A stretch of DNA of 64,000 nt from Streptomyces flavotricini (GTDB lineage Bacteria > Actinomycetota > Actinomycetes > Streptomycetales > Streptomycetaceae). The first letter of the stretch is position 1, and the number at the start of each line of letters is the position of its first letter. The stretch is taken from NCBI RefSeq assembly GCF_020639365.1, contig NZ_JAINUL010000001.1, positions 1,214,059-1,278,058 on the forward strand, given 5' to 3'. Both the position numbers and the translations under genes were made by a program. This document shows, in pieces, positions 25,206-34,600 of this stretch. The notes under the pieces are model-generated. The model ran no database searches. It was not told the DNA's origin and worked only from the letters and a program-made list of their open reading frames with translations.

Positions 25206-25903
25206 ATCCGTCCCTCCAGAATCTTTTCCAGCGCGTCCAGGGCCCGGCTCGCGTTCGACTTCACCGAGCCCCGGCTGATCCCGAGGGTGGCCGCTATCTC
25301 CGCTTCGCTCAGTTCGGCCCAGTAGCGCAGTACGAGGACCTGCCTGCGGCGCGGGGTCAGCCGGCCGAGCGCGGCCAGGACCTCGCGGTGTGCCTCGTCG
25401 AGGACGACGTGGTCCTCCGCCGACGGGATGTCCGCCGCCGCGGGCGGGGTCCACGCACGGGCCGTGCGGCGGCGGCGCAGCACGGACCGCGAGGTGTTGA
25501 CGACGGCGGTGCGCAGGTAGCCCAGCGCGTTGTCGACCTCGCTGATCTGCTCCCCGTGGCGCCGGTACAGGGCCGTGAAGGCGTCCTGGACCACGTCCTC
25601 GGCGGTGGCCAGGTCGTCGACGAGCAGCACCGCCAGCCGCACCATGCGCAGCCTGTGTGCGTGGTAGAGCTCGGTGACGGTGGGCTGCGGCGCCTCCCCG
25701 CGCAGGTCGCCGTCGTACGCGGCCTGCTGACCGTACGTGTGCCCGTACCCGTGCCCGTACGGCCGGGCGGGCCGCGGGGTGGCGCGCTCGCTGCGCAGCA
25801 CCGACGACCACAAGGCCCGCCACGACCACGAGCCCCGCCACGCCCGGCCGAAGCCGAGCATGACGGGGCGTGCGGAAGGTGCGGGTGTTGCGAGGTGGAG
25901 CAC
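25202..25903 (-). CDS. ECF sigma factor, SigE-like family
   Basis: A 233-residue extracytoplasmic-function sigma factor. Region 2 (about residues 75-140) contains LATAEDVVQDAFTALYRR; region 4 ends with AEIAATLGISRGSVKSNASR, the -35-recognising helix-turn-helix. The first 70 residues are a long Gly/Tyr/His-rich extension (GHGYGHTYGQ) not usual for the family. The start is unsure: the GTG at 25903 has GGGGA upstream, while an ATG 14 codons later has no good site. The downstream membrane protein is translationally coupled and may control its activity. Confidence 0.85.
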   Translation of the reverse strand: MLHLATPAPSARPVMLGFGRAWRGSWSWRALWSSVLRSERATPRPARPYGHGYGHTYGQQAAYDGDLRGEAPQPTVTELYHAHRLRMVRLAVLLVDDLATAEDVVQDAFTALYRRHGEQISEVDNALGYLRTAVVNTSRSVLRRRRTARAWTPPAAADIPSAEDHVVLDEAHREVLAALGRLTPRRRQVLVLRYWAELSEAEIAATLGISRGSVKSNASRALDALEKILEGRI

Positions 25904-25918
25904 TGGATCCCCGGGTTC

Positions 25919-26353
25919 TCAGCCGTTGGCGCGGCGCCGGACGGCGAACAGGGTTCCGGCGCCGGCGGCGATGAGCACGGCGGCCCCGGCCCCGATGGCG
26001 GTGTTGGTGGCGGAGGAGCCAGTATGCGCGAGCTCGTCACCGGCCGGCGAAGGGGCCGCGGTGGGCGCCCCGCTGGGCGCCGCGCTGGGCCGTCCCGTGG
26101 GCTGGACGCTCGGCTCGGCGGTCGGCGGAACGCTGCGCGAGGGCGTGGGCTTGGCACTCGGGGTCGCGGTCGGCGGAACGCTGCGCGAGGGGGTCGGCGT
26201 GGCGCTCGACGGCGCGCTGGGGACGGGCGACGGGGTGGCCGAGGCCCCCTGGGCGGCGAAGGCGGGACCGGCGAGCGCGAGGACCGCCCCGGCGGCGGCA
26301 GCGGTGACGGCCGCCCGGCGGACGGTCGAGGGGACGCGCTTCAGGTTCATCAC
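25919..26353 (-). CDS. LAXTG-type sortase E substrate with Pro/Ser/Thr repeats
   Basis: A 144-residue exported protein. A signal peptide ends near AGPAFAAQG. The middle is a Pro/Ser/Thr/Ala repeat region with two copies of an SRSVPPTA unit. The C-terminus has the LAHTG sorting motif, a hydrophobic helix and RRR, the classic sortase anchor; LAXTG is the motif recognised by actinobacterial class E sortases. No folded domain is left between signal and anchor, so it may be a stalk. It precedes the ECF sigma gene on the same strand by 15 bases, so it could share its transcript. Either of two adjacent ATGs may be the start. Confidence 0.85.
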   Translation of the reverse strand: MMNLKRVPSTVRRAAVTAAAAGAVLALAGPAFAAQGASATPSPVPSAPSSATPTPSRSVPPTATPSAKPTPSRSVPPTAEPSVQPTGRPSAAPSGAPTAAPSPAGDELAHTGSSATNTAIGAGAAVLIAAGAGTLFAVRRRANG

Positions 26354-26462
26354 AGTGGTTCTCCACGGTCGGGTCAGTCGGTGCAGGGCTCGGAATGCCG
26401 CCCTTCACCCCCGCACGACGCGCGACCCCCCGGGAGGTTGCCGCCGGTTCCGAAGAATTTTT

Positions 26463-28076
26463 TCAGGCCGTGGGCAGCGGGATCCTGCGGACCACCTCGA
26501 AGCTGAGGTTTCCGTACGTGGTGAAGAACGCGGCGGCCGCGAGTTCCGTGGCGCCGCCCGGGTCGCGGGCCAGGACCTTGGCCCGGCGGGCCGTGCGGTC
26601 GAGCTCCGGGGCGTGCCGGCGGCCGAGCCGGACGGTGCGCGTGACCCCGTCCGCCCGTACGTTCAGGAAGCAGTCCCAGGTGCCCGGCGGTATCGGCCCG
26701 CCGTCGGCCAGCGTGGCCAGGTCGAGCTCCGCAAGGAAGCCGGCCATCATCAGCTCCGGGTTCTGCTCGGTGAGCTCCGGCGCCGGTCGGGCGAGGAGGG
26801 GGACGAGGTGTTCGGCGCCCGACTCCCGCGCCCGCAGCACCAGCTCGCTCTGCATGCGGCCGGTCCCGAGGGACTGGATGTACGCGTGCCCGGTCAGCCG
26901 TACGCGGCCGCCGCCCGGCCAGGTCAGCGACGAGAGCCGGTGGTGTGTCCTGAGCTTGTCGGTCACGTCGAAGAGCACGTCCGGCAGACCCGCCGCGGGG
27001 TCCCGGAACAGCGGGTAGCAGCGGTACACGCGGCCGTCGTCCACGATTTCCCGCGCCGGTTCCAGGGCCGGGTCGTACTCCATCAGCTGCTCGAAGGCGG
27101 GCAGCGGGCCGCAGGCGAAGGCGTACAGCCGGATCCAGTCGATCGGCGGCAGCTCGCCGCCCATCTCCGGGCGCCAGTACGCCTGCACGAGCGCTCGCGC
27201 CCGCTCGTACACCTCGGCGGTGAAGCCGGGGTTCTCGTGGCGGGCCTCGACGGCCGGGCGCAGTGCCGTGCGCAGCAGGCTGCGGAAGTGCCGGCCGAGC
27301 ATCCGGCGCCGTCCGAGCGGATCCTGGACCCGCTCCGCCACCAGGGCCATGACGCGCTCGATGTGCGCCACCGTCTCGCTCGCGGTGCGGGGGCGGGCGG
27401 TGATGTTCTGCCCGTCGTCGCGGCGGCGCAGGAAGTAGCAGTCGTAGTCGCCGACGACCGAGATCTTGCCGGCGGCCAGGAACACCTCGGTCACGAAGAC
27501 CTGGTCCTCGCCGTACCAGAGGTCCTCCGGGTAGCGCAGGCCGGCGTCCTCGATGACCTGGCGGCGCATCAGCTTGGCCGAGTGCAGCGAACGGTAGACC
27601 TCGGAGGTGTGCAAGGCGGCCTCCTCGGCGTGCCGGTGGGCCTTCTCCGACACGGTCCGGCCGAGGCCGACCTGCTTGGCGAGCACCACGTCGCTGCCCT
27701 GCGTCTCGGCCATGTCCAGGAGCCGTTCCAGGGCCTGGGGGCCGAGGAAGTCGTCGGCGTCGAGGACGAAGACGTACCGGCCCCTGGCCAGGTCGAGGGC
27801 CCGGTTGCGGGGCCCGCCCGGGCCTCCGGAGTTCGGCTGGTGCAGGACCCGGACCTGCGGGTACCGGGCTGCGTAGCGGTCCAGCTCGGCGCCGCTGCCG
27901 TCCGTGGAGCCGTCGTCGACCGCGATGACCTCCAGCCGCTCGGCCCCCAGGCTCTGCCCGAGCGCGGAGTCGAGGCACTCGTTCAGGTAGGGCATCGCGT
28001 TGTAGACGGCGATGATCACGGTGATGTCGGGGACGGACGCGTGGTGCATGAACCTGAGCATAAAGTTCCGCTTCAC
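26463..28076 (-). CDS. Family 2 glycosyltransferase with long C-terminal domain
   Basis: A 537-residue protein. The N-terminal GT-A domain (about residues 15-230) opens with DITVIIAVYNAMPYL, carries VDDGSTDGS for nucleotide-sugar binding and the metal-binding DADD near residues 106-109, and has a likely catalytic segment WYGEDQVFV. The remaining 300 residues form a second domain seen in TagF/teichuronic-type and capsular transferases; no membrane helices are evident. It probably adds a sugar to a cell-envelope polymer. Start is uncertain: GTG at 28076 lies too close to GGAGG, and ATGs at 28061 and 28049 are alternatives. Confidence 0.85.
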   Translation of the reverse strand: MKRNFMLRFMHHASVPDITVIIAVYNAMPYLNECLDSALGQSLGAERLEVIAVDDGSTDGSGAELDRYAARYPQVRVLHQPNSGGPGGPRNRALDLARGRYVFVLDADDFLGPQALERLLDMAETQGSDVVLAKQVGLGRTVSEKAHRHAEEAALHTSEVYRSLHSAKLMRRQVIEDAGLRYPEDLWYGEDQVFVTEVFLAAGKISVVGDYDCYFLRRRDDGQNITARPRTASETVAHIERVMALVAERVQDPLGRRRMLGRHFRSLLRTALRPAVEARHENPGFTAEVYERARALVQAYWRPEMGGELPPIDWIRLYAFACGPLPAFEQLMEYDPALEPAREIVDDGRVYRCYPLFRDPAAGLPDVLFDVTDKLRTHHRLSSLTWPGGGRVRLTGHAYIQSLGTGRMQSELVLRARESGAEHLVPLLARPAPELTEQNPELMMAGFLAELDLATLADGGPIPPGTWDCFLNVRADGVTRTVRLGRRHAPELDRTARRAKVLARDPGGATELAAAAFFTTYGNLSFEVVRRIPLPTA

Positions 28077-28166
28077 CGCCTCCGGAGGGGGCCGGTCCGA
28101 ACCGACCCGCCGGGTGCCCGGCGCCCGCGCTCGCGGGGCCGGGAGGCGGTGCCCGTTCCGCCGTGG

Positions 28167-29681
28167 TCAGCGCAGGCGGGACAGGGCGCGGCCGAGGAGG
28201 GCGACGCCTTCTTCCAGCTCGCCCGGGGGGCTCGCCGCGTAACCGAGGACCAGGCCGGGGGCGCCCGGTCGGATGCGGTGCCAGGACAGCGGGTGCGCCT
28301 TGACCCCGAGGGCCAGGGCCTCGGCCGCGAGGGCGGTGTCCTCGAAGGCCGCGCCGTCGAAGGTGACCATCAGGTGCAGACCCGCCGCCGCGCCGTGGAC
28401 CCGGGCGCCCGGCAGGTGCGCGGCGACCGCCCGGAGCATGGCGTCCCGCCTGCGGCGGTGGCGGCGCCGGACGAAGCGCAGGTGGCGCTCCAGCTCGCCC
28501 GAGTCCATCAGCCGGGCCAGCACCAGCTGGGCCAGGACCGGATTGCCGAGGTCGGCGTAGCGCTTCGCGGCGATCACCGCCTCGCGCAGGCGCGGCGGGA
28601 CCAGCAGCCAGCCGAGCCGCAGCGCGGGGGCGAGCAGTTTGGACACGCTCCCGGCGTAGCAGACGCCCTCGGGCAGCAGGGCACGCAGCGCGGGAACGGG
28701 TGCGCGGTCGTAGCGGTGCTCGGCGTCGTAGTCGTCCTCGACGACCAGTCCCCCGGCCGCCGCCCAGCCGAGCAGTTCCCGGCGGCGTTCGCCGTCGAGC
28801 ACGACCCCGGTCGGGAACTGGTGCGCGGGGGTGAGCAGCACCGCGGGGGCTCCGCTCGCCCGGAGCGCGGCGGTGTCCAGGCCGCCCCCGTCCACCGGTA
28901 CCGGCACGGTCTCCAGCCGGCCGTACTCCAGCTGCTGTCGGGCCCCGAGCGAGCCGGGATCCTCCACCGCGACCTTCCGGACGCCGCCCTCGCGCAGGAC
29001 GTGCGCCACCAGGGCCAGCGCTTGGGCGACGCCCGCGACGACGACGACCTCGTCGGGATCGGCGCGGATCCCGCGGTTGCGGGCGAGCCAGCCGGTGACC
29101 GCCGTCCGCAGCGCGGGCGCGCCCTGCGGGTTCCCGTAGCCGAAGTCGCCGGGGGTGAGCGCCGCGAGCACGCGCCGCTCGGCCTGCAGCCAGGCCGTAC
29201 GCGGAAAGGCGGTGAGGTCGGGCACCCCCGGCGAGAGGTCGATCCGGCACGGCACGGCCCGCAGGGCGTCGACGAGCGCCCCGCCGTCCCCCGCCCCGAA
29301 CGGGCCGCCCGGGCCGTCGGAACGGGCCGCGGGCCGGGCGGGCGGGGCGGCGTCGGGGAGGTCCGGCGCCAGGGGGGCGGCCACCACCGTCGTGCCCGCG
29401 CGGCCGCTGCCCTGGATCTGGCCGGCGTCCGCCAGGCGTTGGTAGGCCTCGGTGACCAGCCCGCGGGAGACGCCCAGCTCCGCCGCCAGCACCCGGGTCG
29501 GCGGGAGCCGGCTGCCCAGCGGGAGCGTGCCGTCGGCGATCGCCGAGCGGATGCGGGCCGTCAGGCATTCCGTGCGGCCGCCCGGCGCCACCTCCCGCAG
29601 GTCCAGCTGGAGGAAGTCGGATCCGCCCGCCGGGCGGCTGCTTTCGGACCCCTCACAGTGATGTTCATTGGCCCTGTTCAC
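28167..29681 (-). CDS. MocR/PdxR-like regulator (GntR HTH fused to a PLP aminotransferase fold)
   Basis: A 504-residue protein. The N-terminal GntR-type helix-turn-helix (about residues 35-100) contains GSRLPPTRVLAAELGVSRG. The rest is a fold-type I aminotransferase domain with the PLP-binding Lys in GSVSKLLAPALRLGW and the Asp of VVEDDYDAEHRYD. MocR proteins sense PLP or aminated ligands and control adjacent genes. The only plausible start is a GTG at 29681, inside an inverted repeat. Only 29 bp separate it from the divergent EamA transporter gene, its probable target. Confidence 0.9.
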   Translation of the reverse strand: MNRANEHHCEGSESSRPAGGSDFLQLDLREVAPGGRTECLTARIRSAIADGTLPLGSRLPPTRVLAAELGVSRGLVTEAYQRLADAGQIQGSGRAGTTVVAAPLAPDLPDAAPPARPAARSDGPGGPFGAGDGGALVDALRAVPCRIDLSPGVPDLTAFPRTAWLQAERRVLAALTPGDFGYGNPQGAPALRTAVTGWLARNRGIRADPDEVVVVAGVAQALALVAHVLREGGVRKVAVEDPGSLGARQQLEYGRLETVPVPVDGGGLDTAALRASGAPAVLLTPAHQFPTGVVLDGERRRELLGWAAAGGLVVEDDYDAEHRYDRAPVPALRALLPEGVCYAGSVSKLLAPALRLGWLLVPPRLREAVIAAKRYADLGNPVLAQLVLARLMDSGELERHLRFVRRRHRRRRDAMLRAVAAHLPGARVHGAAAGLHLMVTFDGAAFEDTALAAEALALGVKAHPLSWHRIRPGAPGLVLGYAASPPGELEEGVALLGRALSRLR

Positions 29682-29691
29682 AGGACCAATG
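29666..29691. promoter_or_regulatory. Inverted repeat at the mocR/eamA junction
   Basis: Arms CATTGGCCCTG (29666-29676) and CAGGACCAATG (29681-29691) differ by one base pair and have a four-base spacer. The repeat overlaps the mocR start codon and ends 19 bases before the transporter's ATG, so a bound regulator would block both promoters. It is probably the MocR operator. Confidence 0.6.
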
Positions 29692-29710
29692 CTTGCAGAG
29701 GGTGGACCGC

Positions 29711-30964
29711 ATGAACACCTTCGCTCCTCTGGCGCCCGGCGCCCTCGGCATGGTGTTGGTCGGCAGCAGCGTCACCGTCTCGCGCTCCCTGGTCCACGCC
29801 CCGCTGTTCGCCACCCAGGCCGTCCGTTACGCGGCCGCCGCCCTGCTCCTCCTCGCCTTCGCCCGCGCCGCCCGGGTGCCGATCCTGCGTCCGCGCGGCC
29901 GGGAGTGGCTGTGGCTGGCCGGGATCGCGGCCACGGGGCTCGCGCTGTTCAACGTGGCCGTCGTCCGCGGGGTCGCGCATGCCGAACCGGCCGTCATCGC
30001 CGTCGCGGTGGCGTCCGCACCGGTCCTGCTCGGGGTGCTCGGCCCGCTGCTGGAGGGCCGCCGGCCCAGCCGCCGGATCCTGGTGGCGGCCGTCGTGGTC
30101 GTCGCCGGGGCCGTCCTCGTCGAGGGGACGGGGCGCACCGACGCCGCCGGGGTGGCCTGGGCCGCGCTGGCGCTGGCCTGCGAGGCCGCGTTCACCTTGC
30201 TCGCCGTACCCGTACTGCGGCGCCACGGTCCGTGGGGCGTCTCCGTCCACGCGGTATGGCTGGGGGCCGTGATGCTGGCGGTGCTCATGCTGATCGCCGA
30301 GCGTCCGGCCGATCTGCTCGCCCTGGGACCGGCCCGGTGGGCTGCCGCCGGGTACCTCGCCGTCATGGTCACCGCCGTGGCCTTCCTCCTCTGGTACCGC
30401 ACGGTGGCCGCCGTGGGCGCCGGCCGGGCCGGGCTGCTGACCGGGGTCGCGCCCCTCGCCGCGGCCGCCATCGGGGCCCTCTCCGGCGGCGGGATGCCGG
30501 GCCCGCCGGTCTGGCTCGGCCTGGTCGTGGTGGTCGCCGGGCTGGCCCTGGGGGGTGTCTTGCCGATCAGGCCGGGCTCGCGGTGTCTGGCACGCACGCT
30601 CGCGGCGTTCTCGTCACTCGCCGACGCTCCGCGTCGACTCCCTCCTCGGCCTTGCGATCGCACGCACCAGACACCGCTCCCTGATCCGGCCCGATCGACA
30701 AGACGCCCCCTCGGGCTCCGCACCCCGCGACGGGAGACCGCAAGGACCGGGCCCCCGCGCGCCCTTGAGGGCGCCCGGCCCCGTGGATCACAATCCGCAG
30801 ATGCCGACGCCCCCGTACAGCAGCCCCCCGTGCAGCAGCCCTCCGTACAGCAGTTGGATGCGCTACTTCTCCCCCACCGCCAACCACCGCAGGCTCGGCC
30901 TGGTCTGCCTCGGCGTCGGGGTCCAGCAGGGCCTGCTGCCGGTGGTCGGACCCCGGGCCCTTGA
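29711..30964 (+). CDS. EamA/DMT exporter whose 3' end runs into a repeat element
   Basis: The first about 285 residues form a complete ten-helix EamA transporter (from NTFAPLAPGALGMVLVG to VVAGLALGGVL), probably a metabolite exporter. After this, the frame continues through the 160-bp inverted repeat at 30551-30710 and further, adding about 130 Arg/Pro-rich residues with no domain, and overlaps the start of the AraC gene by 164 bases in another frame. The extension looks like read-through after the natural stop was lost to the repeat. ATG at 29711 follows AGGGTGG. Divergent from a MocR regulator that probably controls it. Confidence 0.75.
   Translation: MNTFAPLAPGALGMVLVGSSVTVSRSLVHAPLFATQAVRYAAAALLLLAFARAARVPILRPRGREWLWLAGIAATGLALFNVAVVRGVAHAEPAVIAVAVASAPVLLGVLGPLLEGRRPSRRILVAAVVVVAGAVLVEGTGRTDAAGVAWAALALACEAAFTLLAVPVLRRHGPWGVSVHAVWLGAVMLAVLMLIAERPADLLALGPARWAAAGYLAVMVTAVAFLLWYRTVAAVGAGRAGLLTGVAPLAAAAIGALSGGGMPGPPVWLGLVVVVAGLALGGVLPIRPGSRCLARTLAAFSSLADAPRRLPPRPCDRTHQTPLPDPARSTRRPLGLRTPRRETARTGPPRALEGARPRGSQSADADAPVQQPPVQQPSVQQLDALLLPHRQPPQARPGLPRRRGPAGPAAGGRTPGP
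30551..30710. repeat. 160-bp imperfect inverted-repeat element
   Basis: The left arm from 30551 (GGGGGTGTCTTGCCGATC...) matches the reverse complement of the right arm ending at 30710 (...GATCGACAAGACGCCCCC). Inside it, a perfect 10-bp pair (CGGTGTCTGG at 30581-30590, CCAGACACCG at 30667-30676) and a small hairpin (30622-30636) are nested. It overlaps the 3' part of the EamA frame. The shape suits a non-autonomous mobile element or a structured intergenic repeat; I believe similar palindromes are dispersed in Streptomyces genomes but could not check. Confidence 0.75.
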
Positions 30965-31676
30965 CCACCACGTCGCGGTGGTCGTCACCCGGGGGCGCGG
31001 CTGGTTCAGCCACGCCGGGCGCGCGCCGCAGCCGGTGACCGCGCCCGCCCTGCTCTGGCTGGTCCCCGGCGTGGAGCACCACTACGGCCCGGACCCCGAG
31101 ACCGGATGGGACGAGTGCTTCGTGGACTTCGCGGGCCGCAGCGTGGAGGCGTACACCGACCTCGGCTACGTGACCCCCGAGCACCCGCTGGTGCCGCTGA
31201 GCGGGACGGAGGGCGTACGGCACGTGGTCGACGGGATCGTACGGGCCGCCCGGCGCGGCGGCCCGCTCCTGGAGGTGGAGGCGGCCGCGGCCGTGCACGG
31301 ACTGCTCGTGGCGCTGCGCTACGCCCGCGCCGAGGTGTCCCGGCACGGGGACGCGGTGATGGACGCGCTGGCCCGGGACGCGCTGCTGCCGATCTCGGTG
31401 GCCGAGCACGCGGCCCGGCTCGGGATACCCCTGCCCGAGTTGCGCGGGGCCGTCCGGCGCAGCACCGGGGAAGGGGTCAAGGAGTACCTCCTCGGGATCA
31501 GGCTCAGCCGGGCGAAGGAGCTGCTGGCCCGGACCGACCTGCCGGTCGCGGGGATCGCCCGGCGGGTCGGGTACGAGGATCCGGCGTATTTCAGCAGGCT
31601 GTTCAGCCGCCGGGTGGGCATGGCGCCCGTCCGCTTCCGCCGGCAGCAGTCGATGCCCCGGCCTCAGGGCAGATAG
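30801..31676 (+). CDS. AraC family transcriptional regulator
   Basis: A 291-residue regulator. An AraC-type cupin sensing domain occupies about residues 20-160 (with WLVPGVEHHYGP), and two helix-turn-helix units fill the C-terminal 100 residues, ending in the family signature VGYEDPAYFSRLFSRRVGMAP. The N-terminus contains Ser-Ser-Pro-Pro repeats encoded by three tandem 15-bp units (30810-30853). ATG at 30801 is chosen; an ATG at 30858 (MRYFSPT), closer to the domain, is an alternative, and neither has a clear ribosome site. Its stop overlaps the convergent GH101 gene by 13 bases. The GH101 gene may be a sugar-responsive target. Confidence 0.85.
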   Translation: MPTPPYSSPPCSSPPYSSWMRYFSPTANHRRLGLVCLGVGVQQGLLPVVGPRALDHHVAVVVTRGRGWFSHAGRAPQPVTAPALLWLVPGVEHHYGPDPETGWDECFVDFAGRSVEAYTDLGYVTPEHPLVPLSGTEGVRHVVDGIVRAARRGGPLLEVEAAAAVHGLLVALRYARAEVSRHGDAVMDALARDALLPISVAEHAARLGIPLPELRGAVRRSTGEGVKEYLLGIRLSRAKELLARTDLPVAGIARRVGYEDPAYFSRLFSRRVGMAPVRFRRQQSMPRPQGR

Positions 31677-34600
31677 CCGACGTTGAGCTCCGCGACCGAG
31701 GTCCAGGGATTTCCGGCCACCTCCCTCGTGGCCCTGAGCCTGACGTAGCGGGCGGTCCTGGCGGTGAACGGGACGTCCTGCCGGGCGGTGGTGTTCGCGA
31801 AGGTGCCCGTCGCGGCGGCGACCCCCCAGTTCACTCCGTCCGTGGACGTGAACAGCTGGTAGTCGCCGATGCGACCGTTGCTCTGTGTCTGGCGGGGCAG
31901 GCAGTGCAGCGCCGAGACGTTGTAGGAGGCACCCAGATCCAGTGTGATCTCGTGCGGCATCGGCGCCGTGGCGGCGTACCACTCGGTGTGCCAGATGGTG
32001 GCGGGGTCACCGTCCAGGACGTTGGCGGCGCGGCCGTTCTCGCCGGCGGTCTCCTGGCTGTCGACGGCCTTCACCCTCATCTGCGTCTGCGGTACGAGGA
32101 GTTCACCGCCCCCGGCCGGCCCGAGGTCGTCGACGGCGAGGTCGTCGAGGATGAAGTCGGCCTCGTCGTGGGAGCCTTCGGCGGTGACCTTGCGGATGCC
32201 GATCCAGGCGTCGGCGCCGGCGGTGAAGGTCTTGGTGAAGGTGGTGGGTGTCCGCGCCTGGTTCAGCGCGGTGGCCGACTCGGTGCCACCGGAGCCGGTG
32301 ACGAACTGGTAATCGCCGGAGAAGCCGTTCTCGTAACCGAAGGCGACCTTGTACGCGTGGCCGGGCGTGAGCCGCAGTGTCTGCGGGAGGGTGCGGTAGA
32401 CCAGCCCCTGGCGCTCTTCGTGCGACTTGAGCGAGTTCTGCCCGGAGATCACGTCGTCGACGAGCTTTCCGTTCCAACCCGCCTGGGTGTAGGGGGCGTT
32501 GCGCTGGGCGATGTGCGTGCGCGGGTCGGTGGCCGAGCCGCCGGCGCCGCCGAAGGCGAAGGGACCCCAGCCGGCGTCCACGTTCTCGAAGTCCTCGGTG
32601 AACCAGTGGCCGGCGAGCGGGGTGCGGGCCGAGCGGACGACCCGTACGTCGTCCAGGTGGACCGTGCCGGAGCCGGTCGCCGCGGACAGTTCGAGGGTGG
32701 CCGTCGACCGCCCGGCCGGTACGTCGAAGAGCACCTTCATCCGCTGCATCTTCGTGCCGTTCTTCTCGCTGCCGCCCAGGCTGTCGGTCAGTGTCGAGGA
32801 GTCGGCGTACACGGATGCGGTGGCGCCGCCGGCCGGATCGACGGTGAGGGTGGTCGCGCGGCCGGTCGGGGTGGAGACCCAGACGGAGGCGGCGTAGGTG
32901 CCGGGGCTCAGGCCGGTGAGCTGCTGGGAGACGGCGGGGGCGGTCCCGGCGGCCAGGGTGAGCTCGTTCTGGCCCTGGGCGTTGCGGGTGACGGCGGCGC
33001 CGGTCCCGGTCACGGTCCAGGCGTTCAGCTCGCCCGCGTAGAAGGAGGGGTCCTTGACCGGGGTGCCCTCGCCCCACTCCGGGTCGGTCTGCGCGGGTGC
33101 GGCGCCGTTGGTGACGACGTACGCGGTCCTCGCCGTGGCGTTGATCGTGACCTGGCCGCCGGTGACGGCGAGGTCCCCGACCAATTGCCGTCCGGTGTCG
33201 GTCAGTCGGTACAGCCTGGGCGCGGACCAGCCGCTGGGCAGCGTCCAGGTGGTGGAGCCGCCCTTGTCGTTCCAGTGGTAGAGCTTCCCGTCGCGCGGGA
33301 GCAGATGGGTGCCGCCGCTGAGGACGGTGCGACCGTCGGTGGTGATCGTCCGGAGGCCGCCGGCGGTGGTGGCCGTGGTCCCGTTCGCGAGGGTGACCGT
33401 GTCGGAGGTCCACTTCACGATCGGGGACTCCTGGAGGTACTTGGTCGGCAGGTTGACGGCGAAGGTGGTGTTCAGGAAGGCCGTGTAGTCCTTCTGGCCC
33501 TGCCAGCCCTCGTACGCGGTGAGTTCGGCACCGCCGAGGAGCGGGTTCGCGGCGATCCAGTCGTCCTTCACGTGATTGGCGATGAAGCGGGCGATGGTGG
33601 AGTTGATGCCCTTGAGGTCGCTGCCGCCGTAGTTGATGTCGGTGGCCCAGTGGTGCCAGAGGGACTGCTCGGTCAGGGTGTTGGGGAACTCGGTGGCGAG
33701 CTGGAAGCCGAGTCCGCCGATCTCGCGCTGGAGCTTGCGCGACACGTACCCGTCCCCGTACCAGACGTCCACGTACAGGAAGTCGAGCCCGGGTGCGGCC
33801 GCCTTGAGGTCCTGGAGCCGTTTCAGCCGCTCGCCGGACTGGCCGTCCTTGCGCGTGTCCACGTAGTACGACTGGTCGAGCCAGTCCCAGCCCGTTCCCC
33901 CGCTCTGGTGGGCCGGGTCGAAGGTGGCCGAGACCGGGTACTCCTCGGTGGCGTTGACGTGGACGCCGAAGTCGGCGTTGTAGGCGTGTCCGGCGGTGGT
34001 GAGGGCGTTCAGGTCGGCCGCGCCGCCCAGCTTGGAGCCGATGTTCTTGTAGTCCATGTGCGCCGAGTCGTGGCCCTCGGAGGCGTAGCCCTTGAGGAGG
34101 ACGAACTGGCCGAGGGCGTCCGTGGCGAGGCTGACGCGCTTGGTCTCGTCGAGGGTCTCGGCGAAGGGGTGGGTGGCCTGGGAGGCGAAGTTGAAGGGGA
34201 TTCGCTGTACGACCCGGTCGGCGGTCCGCTGCCAGCCGGTGGGCGGGGTCCAGATGTCGCGGTAGGCGACGGCGGCGTCCTGCCAGTCGACGGCTCCGTC
34301 GCCGTTGCGGTCCCCGGTGATCGCGATCCGCACGTACGGGAGCGGCTCGGTGTCGGTGTCGGCGGCGCCCGCGGCCCGGTAGAGCCAGGCTCCGCTCCAC
34401 AGTCCGGCGCGGCGGTAGGACCCCTTGTCGGTCACCCGCTTGCTGATCCGGCCGTTCTCCCGGGCGGTGCCGCCGGACGGGGTGTCGTAGAGGGAGTTGG
34501 AGTCGAGGGCGGCGGCCAGCTCGGCGGTGTTGGCGAGCCCGTACATCACCGTCGTCGCGGCGGAGTCCACGGGGGTGTTCGCGGTGACGGGGGTGAAGGT

